A stretch of 15,239 bases of DNA from an uncultured bacterium (GTDB taxonomy: Bacteria > Bacteroidota > Bacteroidia > Bacteroidales > CAIWKO01): assembly GCA_903916135.1 (NCBI GenBank), contig CAIWVT010000461.1, positions 1 to 15,239 on the forward strand. The letters run 5' to 3'. The notes under the pieces were generated by a model. The model was not told the DNA's origin. It did not search any database and was given only the letters and a program-made list of their open reading frames with translations. Both the position numbers and the translations under genes were made by a program. Shown one piece after another: positions 1 to 7,664 of this stretch (its first letter is position 1; each line of letters opens with the position of its first letter).

Positions 1-1
1 C

Positions 2-214
2 ACGAGCGCTCCGATAGAAGGCATAGTGTTTACGTTGACTAAAGGGAATAAGTCAGCAACAACGGATTATATGGGTAAGGCAGTGATAGCAAAGATACGG
101 AGCGGGGAGGATGTTTTGACGGGTGTGTTGGGAGATAAGACGGTTTATACGGGGCACATTGTGATAGAGCGGAGTAAGGTAAATAGTTTGAAGTTGATGA
201 TTACTTTAACTTAG
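2..214 (+). CDS. C-terminal fragment of an unrecognised protein, cut by the window edge
   Basis: An open frame enters from the left edge and ends at a TAG at 212-214, giving 70 visible residues. A GTG at 26 is in frame, but the frame is open to the edge, so the gene most likely starts outside the window. The visible part alternates short hydrophobic and polar stretches (for example GKAVIAKI and TGHIVIER), which suggests beta strands, as in the last domain of an exported or surface protein. No family is recognised and no catalytic motif is visible. There is no hairpin right after the stop; AT-rich repeats follow. Base use is G-rich on the coding strand, like the genes at 8989-10779 and unlike the defence operon, so it may be ordinary chromosome on the left of the island. 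Confidence 0.5.
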   Translation, partial: TSAPIEGIVFTLTKGNKSATTDYMGKAVIAKIRSGEDVLTGVLGDKTVYTGHIVIERSKVNSLKLMITLT

Positions 215-225
215 GGGTTTTTTGA

Positions 226-259
226 ATGAAAAACTAAAAATGAAAAACTAAAAATGAAA
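226..259. repeat. 14-bp AT-rich tandem repeat, about 2.4 copies
   Basis: The unit ATGAAAAACTAAAA starts at 226 and 240 and begins again at 254 (ATGAAA only). Looser relatives (AATGAAAAATTAGAAAC-like) occur near 364-380 and 835-856. It lies just after the stop of the left partial gene. It codes for nothing convincing and probably arose by replication slippage. Confidence 0.7.
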
Positions 260-286
260 CCTGCCTGACTGCGTCACGCAGGCAGG
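260..286. repeat. GC-rich inverted repeat with two alternative stems
   Basis: CCTGCCTG at 260-267 pairs perfectly with CAGGCAGG at 279-286. Inside, CTGCG at 269-273 pairs with CGCAG at 277-281 around a TCA loop. The two stems share bases 279-281, so they cannot both form completely. The element is an island of G+C in very AT-rich DNA. No T-run follows, so it is not a standard intrinsic terminator. It is probably a dispersed intergenic palindrome. Confidence 0.6.
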
Positions 287-295
287 AATTAGGAA

Positions 296-356
296 CCCCG
301 ACTTTGCAGACGGGACTATAACAAGGAAGTGCGAAGTTACAAACTTCGCACAACAG
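296..356. repeat. REP-like palindromic element, copy 1
   Basis: The element starts with CCCC, continues through an ACTATAA-type stretch, and ends in a perfect hairpin: GTGCGAAGTT at 329-338, loop ACA, AACTTCGCAC at 342-351, then AACAG. The same order of parts recurs at 380-443, and the hairpin recurs at 8842-8889. Short palindromes of this kind in intergenic DNA resemble REP elements, which REP-associated tyrosine transposases can mobilise elsewhere in a genome. No such transposase is in the window. Confidence 0.7.
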
Positions 357-379
357 TATGAAAAATGAAAAATTAGAAA

Positions 380-443
380 CCCCAATCCCTTGAAGAAAGG
401 GGCTATAATAGAACGGTGCGAAGTTGCAAACTTCGCACAACAG
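380..443. repeat. REP-like palindromic element, copy 2
   Basis: This copy lies in direct orientation to copy 1. It opens with CCCC, has a short CCCTT...AAGGG stem followed by GGCTATAATAG, and ends in GTGCGAAGTT (416-425), loop GCA, AACTTCGCAC (429-438), AACAG. Stem arms are identical to copy 1, and only one of the three loop bases differs. Conservation of the arms suggests the hairpin is what is maintained. The hairpins of copies 1 and 2 start 87 bp apart. Confidence 0.7.
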
Positions 444-556
444 AAAATTTAAACATTTAGCAAACATCAATAAAGAATATAAAATTAAGGCAGTAAATTA
501 TCAAAACTTATATTTCAATGAATTAAGAATAATCACACCCTTAGAATTAATTGACT

Positions 557-742
557 ATGGAAACTAAAACATCAAAATCGCAAGAGGAAATTTGGGAAGC
601 AAAAGAACTCTTGTATGAAGAAATAAAAGACTTTCCAAATGAAAAGAAAATGGATTTTTTGCATGATAAGGCACAAATTATCATTGAAAAGTACTTCAAG
701 GGAAAGACTTATCCTATTCAGGGGGTAGTGGAAAGTGAATAG
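557..742 (+). CDS. Small orphan protein, 61 residues, highly charged
   Basis: An ATG at 557 starts a 61-residue frame ending in TAG at 740-742; a TTG two codons upstream is less likely as the start. The protein is rich in Glu and Lys and looks largely helical (EEIWEAKELLYEEIKDF, then a second helix through KAQIIIEKYFKG), with no signal peptide, Cys or membrane segment. I do not recognise the family. It is on the same strand as the defence operon but separated from it by 332 bp and a probable terminator (863-896), so it is likely a separate transcript. Its AT-rich base use matches the operon, so it may belong to the same acquired block. It could be a small antitoxin-like or regulatory protein, but nothing in the sequence shows that. 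Confidence 0.5.
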   Translation: METKTSKSQEEIWEAKELLYEEIKDFPNEKKMDFLHDKAQIIIEKYFKGKTYPIQGVVESE

Positions 743-862
743 GTGGAACCTATAAAAATATGAACTACTTAGGCGCAGACTAAGCCGAACGGGGTTTAGG
801 CTTTAGACTTTTAGACTATTAGGTTTTTTTGGAATGAAAAGATAAAAATGAAAAATTTTGAG

Positions 863-896
863 GAGCTTGGACTTGGTTGTTCAGGCTCTTTTTTTT
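863..896 (+). terminator. Probable intrinsic terminator after the small gene
   Basis: GAGCTTGGA at 863-871 pairs with TTCAGGCTC at 880-888 (nine pairs, two of them G-U), with an 8-base loop, followed by eight T residues at 889-896. This would end transcription coming from the small gene at 557-742 and insulate the operon downstream. The stem base GAGC(C/T)...AGGCTC followed by T's is also seen in the terminator at 14152-14188. Confidence 0.7.
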
Positions 897-932
897 GGTT
901 GAGAAATCTGGGATTTGACTGCCGAATGGATT

Positions 933-967
933 TTTTATTAATGGATGAAGAAAAATGTTTATCTTTG
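933..967 (+). promoter_or_regulatory. Candidate promoter of the five-gene defence operon
   Basis: TATCTTTG at 960-967 is a perfect match to the Bacteroidota -7 element TAnnTTTG. About 23 bases upstream is a T-run (931-936) that only partly resembles the -33 TTTG element. Transcription would start near 973-975, leaving a leader of about 100 nt before the methyltransferase ATG at 1075. It lies just downstream of the terminator at 863-896, as expected for a new transcription unit. Confidence 0.5.
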
Positions 968-1074
968 TAGAAAAATAAGATATACGGTAAAACCAAAAGC
1001 ACAACTAAAGCGAAGATGCAAACTTAATAAAAAAGAACTAAAAACATTTTTATCAACATCAATACAGATACAGT

Positions 1075-3060
1075 ATGACAGAACTAATTTGGGAAGGAAA
1101 ATATAAAGACGGAAAGAAAGCAACACCCATACGAATTGCTTTGCCTTTTCAAACCATTGAAACTGTAAATGAAAGTTCGCAGCAAAGGCAAAAGACTTTA
1201 GATTTTTTTGCATCAGAACCTACAGCTCAATATGGTGAAGAGTGGCGCAACAGGTTGATTTGGGGGGATAAAAAATATGTGTTGCCGTCTTTATTGCCTG
1301 AGTTTGCCGGGAAAATAAATCTTATTTATATTGACCCTCCTTTTAATGTAGGCTCTGATTTTTCATTTACTGCAACCATTGCAGACAACCCGGATACGGA
1401 AGAAGATGAAGCTACGCAATTTATAAAACAGCCTAATATTATTGAACAAAAAGCCTATCGTGATACTTGGGGCAAAGGGTTGGACAGTTATATGCAATGG
1501 TTTTATGAAACTACATTATTATTGAAAGAATTATTGGCTGAAGATGGAACCATTTATGTCCATTTGGACTGGCATGTTGGGCAATATGCAAAAACAATAT
1601 TGGATGAAATATTTGGTTATGAAAATTACCGTGCGGAAATTATTTGGCAAAAACTACGTTCAGTTAAATCACAAAGCAAGCATTTTTCAAATATGCATGA
1701 TTTGATTTATTGTTATTCTAAGCAAGCAAATATTATTTTCAATCCGCAATATGTAGAAAAAGATTCAAAACTATTAATTACACATTATCGAAATGTTGAA
1801 GAAGAAACAGGAAGAAGATATAATTTAGATAATTTCACACAATCTGGAGATGGGCCTGCAAGAAAATTTGGAGACAAAATATTAAAACCCCCAGGTGGTA
1901 AACATTGGATTTGGTCACAAGATAGGATTGATGAGGGAATGAAGAATGGCATGATTATTTTTTCAAAAGGTGGATTGCCATATGTTAAAAGATATTTCGA
2001 TGAAGGAGAAGGAACAAGAGTCGGTGATATATGGACAGATATTAATCCTGTAAATCAAGTCGCTCTTGAAAGAGTGGAGTATTCAACTCAAAAACCAGAA
2101 GCTCTTTTAGATAGAATAATCAACGCAAGCAGTAACGAGGGAGATTTAATTCTTGATTGTTTTTGCGGTAGCGGAACAACAGCAGCCACGGCAGAAAAAC
2201 TAAATCGCAAATGGATTACTTGTGACTTGGGAAGGTTTGCTATTCATACTGCACGAAAAAGATTTTTAGGAATAGAAAATATTAAACCTTTCATTGTTCA
2301 AAACCTCGGTAAATATGAGCGACAACAATGGATGAATGCTGAGTTTGAAAATCCAGAAGATAGATTGATACAAGAAAGAACCTATAAACATTTTATCATT
2401 GAATTATATCATGCAAAACCCTTGGATGGCTACATTTGGCTGCATGGAGCCAAGGCAGGCAGAATGATACATGTAGGAATTGTAGATGCGCCTGTAACAA
2501 TTGATGACATCAAAGCAAGTATAAAAGAATTTTGGCAATTGGTGGGCAAAGAAAAATCGGCACAGGTAAATGGCATTGATTTTTTGGGATGGGATTTTGC
2601 ATTTGATATCAATGAAACAGCCAAGCAATTTGCTGCTGAAAATAAAGTGAATGTATCTTTCAAAAAGATACCCCGAGAAGTGTTAGAGAAGAAAGCGGTT
2701 GAACAAGGTGATATAAAATTTTATGAATTGGCTTCGCTTGGCATTCAATCAACAGTTGTAAAACGCAAAGCAAGCATTACACTCGAAAATTTTATTATTC
2801 CCCCTGATGATGTGCCTCAAGATGTGCAAGAGAAAATAACCCATTGGAGTCAATGGGTAGATTATTGGGCAATTGATTGGAACTATAAGGACGATACTTT
2901 TCATAATGAGTGGCAAAGCTATAGAACAAAACAAAATCCAAAAATTGAATTCACCGCCGTAAATGTATATGAAACTGCAGGAAAATACACTGTGTTGGTG
3001 AAGGTGATAGATATATTGGGAAATGATACAACAAAGGTAATATTAATAGAAATTAATTAA
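1075..3060 (+). CDS. Beta-class DNA adenine (N6) methyltransferase, type III Mod-like
   Basis: This protein (661 residues) should methylate host DNA, protecting it from the helicase-nuclease encoded two genes after the next. Motif order marks a beta-class enzyme: catalytic motif IV DPPFN at residues 87-91, a likely target-recognition stretch at about 195-330, YSTQKPEALLDRII (motif X-like) at 336-349, and the S-adenosylmethionine loop DCFCGSGTT at 361-369. This is the arrangement of type III Mod and related site-specific methyltransferases. About 250 residues follow motif I; the last 40 or so (YETAGKYTVLVKVID) look like a small PKD-type beta-sandwich. The length and tail match, from memory, the methyltransferases paired with BPTD_3080-type restriction endonucleases. 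The ATG at 1075 follows the only good promoter nearby. The ATPase gene starts 21 bp downstream. Adenine is more likely than cytosine as the target, but the sequence does not prove it. Confidence 0.9.
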   Translation: MTELIWEGKYKDGKKATPIRIALPFQTIETVNESSQQRQKTLDFFASEPTAQYGEEWRNRLIWGDKKYVLPSLLPEFAGKINLIYIDPPFNVGSDFSFTATIADNPDTEEDEATQFIKQPNIIEQKAYRDTWGKGLDSYMQWFYETTLLLKELLAEDGTIYVHLDWHVGQYAKTILDEIFGYENYRAEIIWQKLRSVKSQSKHFSNMHDLIYCYSKQANIIFNPQYVEKDSKLLITHYRNVEEETGRRYNLDNFTQSGDGPARKFGDKILKPPGGKHWIWSQDRIDEGMKNGMIIFSKGGLPYVKRYFDEGEGTRVGDIWTDINPVNQVALERVEYSTQKPEALLDRIINASSNEGDLILDCFCGSGTTAATAEKLNRKWITCDLGRFAIHTARKRFLGIENIKPFIVQNLGKYERQQWMNAEFENPEDRLIQERTYKHFIIELYHAKPLDGYIWLHGAKAGRMIHVGIVDAPVTIDDIKASIKEFWQLVGKEKSAQVNGIDFLGWDFAFDINETAKQFAAENKVNVSFKKIPREVLEKKAVEQGDIKFYELASLGIQSTVVKRKASITLENFIIPPDDVPQDVQEKITHWSQWVDYWAIDWNYKDDTFHNEWQSYRTKQNPKIEFTAVNVYETAGKYTVLVKVIDILGNDTTKVILIEIN

Positions 3061-3081
3061 ATTTGCAAAAAAACAAATATT

Positions 3082-4398
3082 ATGTGGATAGAAGAAATAA
3101 CATTAGAGAATATTAAATGCTTTGAAAAGCAATATATTCGTTTTGGCAGTTCAAAGTCACCTTACCCTTGGATTACTTTTTTGGGGGAAAATGGGACTGG
3201 TAAAAGTACAATGCTACAAGCAATTGCTCTCTTGCTTGCTGGACCAGAAGGAGCAAAACAATTACTATCGCGCCCTGACGGTTGGCTTCATAATGAAAAT
3301 TCAGTTGGGAAAATTTCAATTAAAATTCATCAAGGTGAAAATGATCCGAATCAATTTGGTGAAAAAAAGGAGAGACGTTCATTTGGTTATACTTTCTTTA
3401 TTACCGGAAATGAAAAACTCCAAATAAGAAGTAAACAGTACAGTGAACCTGTTATAGTTGAAAACAGTGATAGGATTTTGTCATGGTTAAGACAAAATGC
3501 TTTATTGCCTAAAGGAAAAGGATGGTTCGGAGCTGGTTATGGTGCATTTAGAAGATTAACCCGCTCTAATAGAATTCTTGTTCCTTCTTTGCACACACCT
3601 TTACGTTACACTAATTTCTTTTCTCAGTTTAGAGAAGATGAAGCATTGGAAGCCTTTGAAACTTGGATGGTCTATTTAGATTATAGAATTTCCAAATCGA
3701 AAGATAAAAATGCTGAAAAACAGAAAAATTGGGGAATTAAAGCCTTTAACAAACTATTGCCGGAAGGAAATGAATTTGATTCGATAGATTCAAATGGTAG
3801 AATATGGTTTAAAGTATTCGGTGATAAAGTTTCTACTGTAGCTCTTTCAGATGGATTTCGTAGTGTTCTTGCTTTAACCGGTGATTTGACATGGAGATTA
3901 ATAGAAGCTTTTCCTGATAGCGAAGATCCTTTAACGGAGGAAGGTGTAGTTTTAATTGATGAATTAGATATTCACTTACATCCGGTATGGCAGCGAACTA
4001 TTGCAGGTTTGCTCAGAGAAACTTTTCCTGGAATCCAATTTATAATGGCAACCCACAGTCCACTTGTTGCAGCAGGCGCAGGTGAAGATGCAATTACCTA
4101 TCGTTTTTATAGAGAAAACAAAGTAACAAAAGTTGATCAAATTAAAAATATTTATGCAAAAAGCGTTGATGATATTTTACAAAGCGAAGCTTTTGGTTTA
4201 GTATCTCCATTTTCGCCAGAAACACAAAAGAAAATTGATCGTTTTTATACGCTGAATAAAAAGCAAGAGCTTACAGCAAAAGAAAAAGAAGAGCTTCAAC
4301 TGACAATTCCATTTGTAGAAGAAGCATTGGGATATAAAACCGAAGAATCTGAAACTGAAAAGAGGTTGACTGAATATATAAAAAAGAATTGGAAATGA
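3082..4398 (+). CDS. RecF/SMC-type AAA ATPase, PtuA-like (Septu)
   Basis: This 438-residue protein is an ABC-type ATPase of the AAA_15/AAA_21 kind used by many defence systems. It opens with the typical strand and IKCF segment, then Walker A GENGTGKST (residues 35-43), a signature loop LSDGFRS (255-261), Walker B VVLIDELD (289-296) followed by IHLHP, and an H-loop MATHSPL (322-328). No TOPRIM domain or other nuclease motif follows, so it is not an OLD nuclease. The C-terminal tail (about 375-438) is charged and helical. Its stop overlaps the start of the HNH gene as ATGA. An ATPase directly followed by a TIGR02646-type HNH protein is the core of Septu (PtuA-PtuB) and of the retron Ec78 effector pair. 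In those systems PtuA forms a complex with PtuB; that it does so here is inference. All ATPase motifs look intact. Confidence 0.85.
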   Translation: MWIEEITLENIKCFEKQYIRFGSSKSPYPWITFLGENGTGKSTMLQAIALLLAGPEGAKQLLSRPDGWLHNENSVGKISIKIHQGENDPNQFGEKKERRSFGYTFFITGNEKLQIRSKQYSEPVIVENSDRILSWLRQNALLPKGKGWFGAGYGAFRRLTRSNRILVPSLHTPLRYTNFFSQFREDEALEAFETWMVYLDYRISKSKDKNAEKQKNWGIKAFNKLLPEGNEFDSIDSNGRIWFKVFGDKVSTVALSDGFRSVLALTGDLTWRLIEAFPDSEDPLTEEGVVLIDELDIHLHPVWQRTIAGLLRETFPGIQFIMATHSPLVAAGAGEDAITYRFYRENKVTKVDQIKNIYAKSVDDILQSEAFGLVSPFSPETQKKIDRFYTLNKKQELTAKEKEELQLTIPFVEEALGYKTEESETEKRLTEYIKKNWK

Positions 4399-5075
4399 TA
4401 TATGTGAATCGTACTCTTGTTCCAACCATTTTAAACCGAAACGCTCATACTTGGCAAGCTGAATATACAAATGCAATTAATGCATACAATGTAAATCCGA
4501 ATGCACTAAATAAAGAAAACAAAAAACAAGCAGAAAAAAAATACAATCATTATCTAATCAAAGCTGCTTTAAAAAATATGTTTTCAGGGAAATGTGCTTA
4601 CTGTGAAAGTCATGTTATTCATATAGATTATGGTCATATTGAGCATTACAAACCGAAAGCTTCATATCCAAATGAATGTTTTAATTGGGAAAATTTGCTT
4701 TTAGGGTGTGCTATATGTAATGGTTCTCAATATAAAGGAGACCACTTTCCATTAGCACATCAAAATGGACCTATTATTAATCCAACTCTTGAAGATCCAA
4801 GAGATTTTCTAAGTTTTGAATTTGATGTAAAAACAGGAACAGCTAATATTATTGAAAAAAATCTCAGGGGGTTAACAACTAAATCTTTATTAGGACTCAA
4901 TCGTCCAGATTTAGTACGTCATAGAAGTAGTGTTGTAAAAATGATGGTTTTTGCAGCAATTAAAGCAAGTAAAGGGGACCATGAAGCACTTATTGAAATT
5001 AAAAGGTGTTGTAATAAAGATGAAGAATATTCGGCTTTTGCAATAGAACTATGTAAACACTTTAATATAATCTGA
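4395..5075 (+). CDS. HNH endonuclease, TIGR02646/PtuB-like (Septu)
   Basis: This 226-residue protein is the probable nuclease partner of the preceding ATPase. The zinc ligands are C67-x2-C70 (CAYC) and C105-x2-C108 (CAIC). Between them is GHIEHYKPKA (80-89) with the likely catalytic histidines H81/H84, followed by WENLLLGC, the HNH asparagine segment (N100). YKGDHFP after the second zinc pair is also typical of TIGR02646/PtuB proteins. The ATG at 4395 is preferred over an in-frame TTG at 4389 because it overlaps the upstream TGA (ATGA at 4395-4398), a classic coupling arrangement that would give matched amounts of the two subunits. The helicase gene follows after 3 bp. In Septu, PtuB is the DNA-cutting subunit, held in check or activated by PtuA. 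No retron reverse transcriptase is nearby. Confidence 0.87.
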   Translation: MIYVNRTLVPTILNRNAHTWQAEYTNAINAYNVNPNALNKENKKQAEKKYNHYLIKAALKNMFSGKCAYCESHVIHIDYGHIEHYKPKASYPNECFNWENLLLGCAICNGSQYKGDHFPLAHQNGPIINPTLEDPRDFLSFEFDVKTGTANIIEKNLRGLTTKSLLGLNRPDLVRHRSSVVKMMVFAAIKASKGDHEALIEIKRCCNKDEEYSAFAIELCKHFNII

Positions 5076-5078
5076 TAA

Positions 5079-7649
5079 ATGGCAAAACAAAAAAAAGACT
5101 CCTCCCAAAAAGACCTCTTTAATATTCAGGAGCAACTAAGTACGGCAGCCTGTGTGCCTGCCATTAGAGAAGCTGTGAAAGCATGGCGAGCAGATAAATA
5201 TAAAGGTATCACCGAAACCACAAGAGAGTTGCTGAATTTTTGGTTTAATACTGATCATGTTTTGCATAATGGGCATATCTTTCGATATCACTTAGCCCAA
5301 CGGGAAGCCATAGAAACTTTGATTTATATTTTTGAGGTAAAGAAAATTCGCAATAGAAAAGATTTGTTGGAAAGTTTTGCTTTTACAACAAAAGATTTAA
5401 GACTGCCTCCTTATGATGAGTTTGCAAGGTATTGTGTGAAGATGGCTACCGGAAGTGGTAAAACTAAAGTGATGGCGATGGCTGTAGTATGGCAATTTTC
5501 TAATGCTGTGAGAGAAGATGACACCATTTTTGCCAAGAACTTTTTAGTGCTTGCGCCAAATGTTATTGTATATGACCGCTTGCGAAGTGATTTTGAAAGC
5601 GGAAAAATATTTCGCACAGACCCATTGATACCAAAACATTTTCAATGGTGGTGGGAGATGGAATATTATATGCGAGGCGATACGGAAAGAACAAATAGTC
5701 AAGGTTCATTATATCTTTCGAATATTCAACAATTTTATGAAAGAGCCAACAAATCTGATAACGCAGAAACAGATATAATGACAGCTATGTTAGGTTCTCA
5801 ACCTCCTGCTACCAAAACTGAAATTTCCGATTTTGATGATCGCATTGCCAAGCGGGATGGGTTACTCATGGTTTTAAATGATGAGGCTCATCACACCCAT
5901 GATGAAGAAAGCGAATGGAATAAATTCATACGTAAATTACATCAAAGAAAGCCACTTTCGGCTCAACTTGATTTCTCTGCCACGCCTCGTTATAGTAAAG
6001 GAAGTTTGTTTGCTTGGACTGTATTTGATTATCCATTAAAACAAGCGATACTTGACCAAATAGTTAAACGACCCATGAAGGGCATAGCCCAATTGGAAGA
6101 AGCTAAATCAGATATTGCGAGTGTTCGATATACTGGGTTTTTAACAGCCGGAGTTGAACGATGGAGAGAATATACTGAACAACTTGAAGCATTGCATAAA
6201 AAACCAATTTTGTTTGTGATGATGAATAACACAGATGAAGCAGACGATATTGGCGATTGGTTGCGTACAAAGTACCCTAAAGAATTTGCAGGAGATAAAA
6301 CCCTGGTCATACACACTGATAAATCGGGTGATGTTTCAAAAAAAGATTTGGATGTTGCCCGCAAAGCTGCCCGAGATGTTGATCATGATATAAGTCCTGT
6401 AAATGCAATTATTTCTGTTTTAATGTTGCGAGAAGGCTGGGATGTACAAAATGTAACGGTAGTAGTGGGATTAAGACCGTATTCAGCCAAGGCTAATATT
6501 CTTCCTGAACAAACAATTGGGCGAGGGTTGCGATTAATGTTTCGCAATAATGTAGGTGGCTATACAGAGCGGGTTGATATTATCGGAAACAAAGCCTTCA
6601 TGGAATTTGTGGAAGATTTAGAAAGATTAGAAGATTTAAAGTTTGACACTTTCCAAATAGGCAAAGACAAATTAAAGATATTAACCGTTCAACCCATGGA
6701 AGATAAAATGGAGTTTGATATTGGTATTCCTGATATTTCGCCTATGCTTACAAGAAAGAGGTCTTTGGCAGAAGAAATTGGTGCAATTGATGTAATGAAG
6801 TTTAATATTAATGTACTTCCTCTGAAAGGAAAAGAAATTGAAGATGTTAAAACATTTATTTATGAAGGTAGAGATATTCTTACAGATGAAAAATTGTTGG
6901 AAAGAGAATATTCAATACCTAACGCTCAAACTGCACAAGAAGTCATAGGATTTTATGCCAGAAGAATAACCCAAAACATCAAATTGCCTTCTCAATTTGC
7001 AGTTCTGGCACCCAAAGTATCTGAATTTTTTGAACGTAAAGCCTTTGGTCAAACTGTTGACCTTAATGATAAAAATGTAATTCTTGCGATTAGCAGCAAT
7101 ATAGCAGGCTATGTAGTAATTAAAGAATTTGAAAAAGCCTTACGTGAAATAGTCATTGAAGAAAAAGAACCTCAATTGCTTTCTGCCAATCGTTTGCTTT
7201 CTACAACCACTCCTTTCCCTACTTCTAAAAAAGTATTAGAAGCTAAAAAATCAGTATTCAATTATACGCCATGCGATAATGATTTTGAATATAACTTTGC
7301 AAAGTTCCTCGAAAAATCAATAGATATAAAAGCGTTTACCAAATTACCTGAACAATTTGGTTTCTGTATTCAATATACCGACACTATTGCCAATATAAGA
7401 AATTACTTTCCAGATTTTATCGCCATTGCTGAAGGCAATACCAATTGGATAATAGAAACCAAAGGTAGGGAAGATGTTGAAGTAATTTTAAAAGATAATG
7501 CAGCCATCAATTGGTGCAAATCCGCCTCTGAACTAACGAAAACAGCTTGGAAATACATAAAAGTACCACAAAAAGAATTTGAACAATTACATCCTGATAC
7601 ATTTGAAGAATTACTTACGGTACTGAATCCTCCTACTTTATTTGAATAA
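5079..7649 (+). CDS. Type III-like restriction enzyme: DEAH helicase with PD-(D/E)xK nuclease (BPTD_3080-type)
   Basis: At 856 residues this is the Res-like subunit of the operon. Helicase superfamily 2 motifs appear in order: Q-motif-like RYHLAQREAIETL near residue 70, Walker A TGSGKT (124-129), DEAHH (268-272), SAT (300-302), and GRGLR (481-485). The C-terminal domain carries a nuclease core, PDF at 778-780 and ETKG at 793-796, which is the D...ExK pattern of restriction nucleases. It should translocate on unmethylated DNA and cut it, in partnership with the methyltransferase at 1075. The length and motifs match what NCBI calls BPTD_3080 family restriction endonucleases, recalled from memory. 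It starts 3 bp after the HNH gene, so the mod and res genes are separated by the Septu-like pair but remain in one transcript. No motif is missing. Confidence 0.9.
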   Translation: MAKQKKDSSQKDLFNIQEQLSTAACVPAIREAVKAWRADKYKGITETTRELLNFWFNTDHVLHNGHIFRYHLAQREAIETLIYIFEVKKIRNRKDLLESFAFTTKDLRLPPYDEFARYCVKMATGSGKTKVMAMAVVWQFSNAVREDDTIFAKNFLVLAPNVIVYDRLRSDFESGKIFRTDPLIPKHFQWWWEMEYYMRGDTERTNSQGSLYLSNIQQFYERANKSDNAETDIMTAMLGSQPPATKTEISDFDDRIAKRDGLLMVLNDEAHHTHDEESEWNKFIRKLHQRKPLSAQLDFSATPRYSKGSLFAWTVFDYPLKQAILDQIVKRPMKGIAQLEEAKSDIASVRYTGFLTAGVERWREYTEQLEALHKKPILFVMMNNTDEADDIGDWLRTKYPKEFAGDKTLVIHTDKSGDVSKKDLDVARKAARDVDHDISPVNAIISVLMLREGWDVQNVTVVVGLRPYSAKANILPEQTIGRGLRLMFRNNVGGYTERVDIIGNKAFMEFVEDLERLEDLKFDTFQIGKDKLKILTVQPMEDKMEFDIGIPDISPMLTRKRSLAEEIGAIDVMKFNINVLPLKGKEIEDVKTFIYEGRDILTDEKLLEREYSIPNAQTAQEVIGFYARRITQNIKLPSQFAVLAPKVSEFFERKAFGQTVDLNDKNVILAISSNIAGYVVIKEFEKALREIVIEEKEPQLLSANRLLSTTTPFPTSKKVLEAKKSVFNYTPCDNDFEYNFAKFLEKSIDIKAFTKLPEQFGFCIQYTDTIANIRNYFPDFIAIAEGNTNWIIETKGREDVEVILKDNAAINWCKSASELTKTAWKYIKVPQKEFEQLHPDTFEELLTVLNPPTLFE

Positions 7650-7664
7650 AATATTTATTGAATT

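Larger units (their letters stand above)
215..556. other. Gene-free AT-rich intergenic region
   Basis: This stretch carries no supported gene on either strand. It holds the 14-bp tandem repeat, the GC-rich palindrome and two REP-like elements described separately. From 444 to 556 it is very AT-rich and may hold the promoter of the small gene at 557; a TATATTTC near 509-516 is only a weak match to the Bacteroidota TAnnTTTG element. Confidence 0.5.
743..1074. other. Intergenic region upstream of the defence operon
   Basis: No gene is supported here. A bulged stem (CTAAGCC near 780-786 with GGCTTTAG at 799-806), a strong terminator-like hairpin at 863-896 and a promoter-like TATCTTTG at 960-967 are the only structures seen. 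The roughly 100 bases from the promoter to the start codon at 1075 are A-rich with no obvious Shine-Dalgarno sequence. Confidence 0.5.

Noticed and set aside
296..443. Two direct palindromic repeats that could suggest a CRISPR array
   Set aside because: Only two units, the repeat part extends over the whole unit with unequal spacing, there is no regular spacer, and no cas genes are in the window.
3082..4398. Gabija/OLD-type ATPase-nuclease
   Set aside because: There is no TOPRIM domain after the ATPase motifs, and the next gene is an HNH protein, not a UvrD-like helicase.
3082..5075. Retron Ec78-type system, because ATPase plus TIGR02646 HNH are its effectors
   Set aside because: No reverse transcriptase gene and no recognisable msr-msd RNA region is found near the pair; the neighbours are restriction-modification genes.
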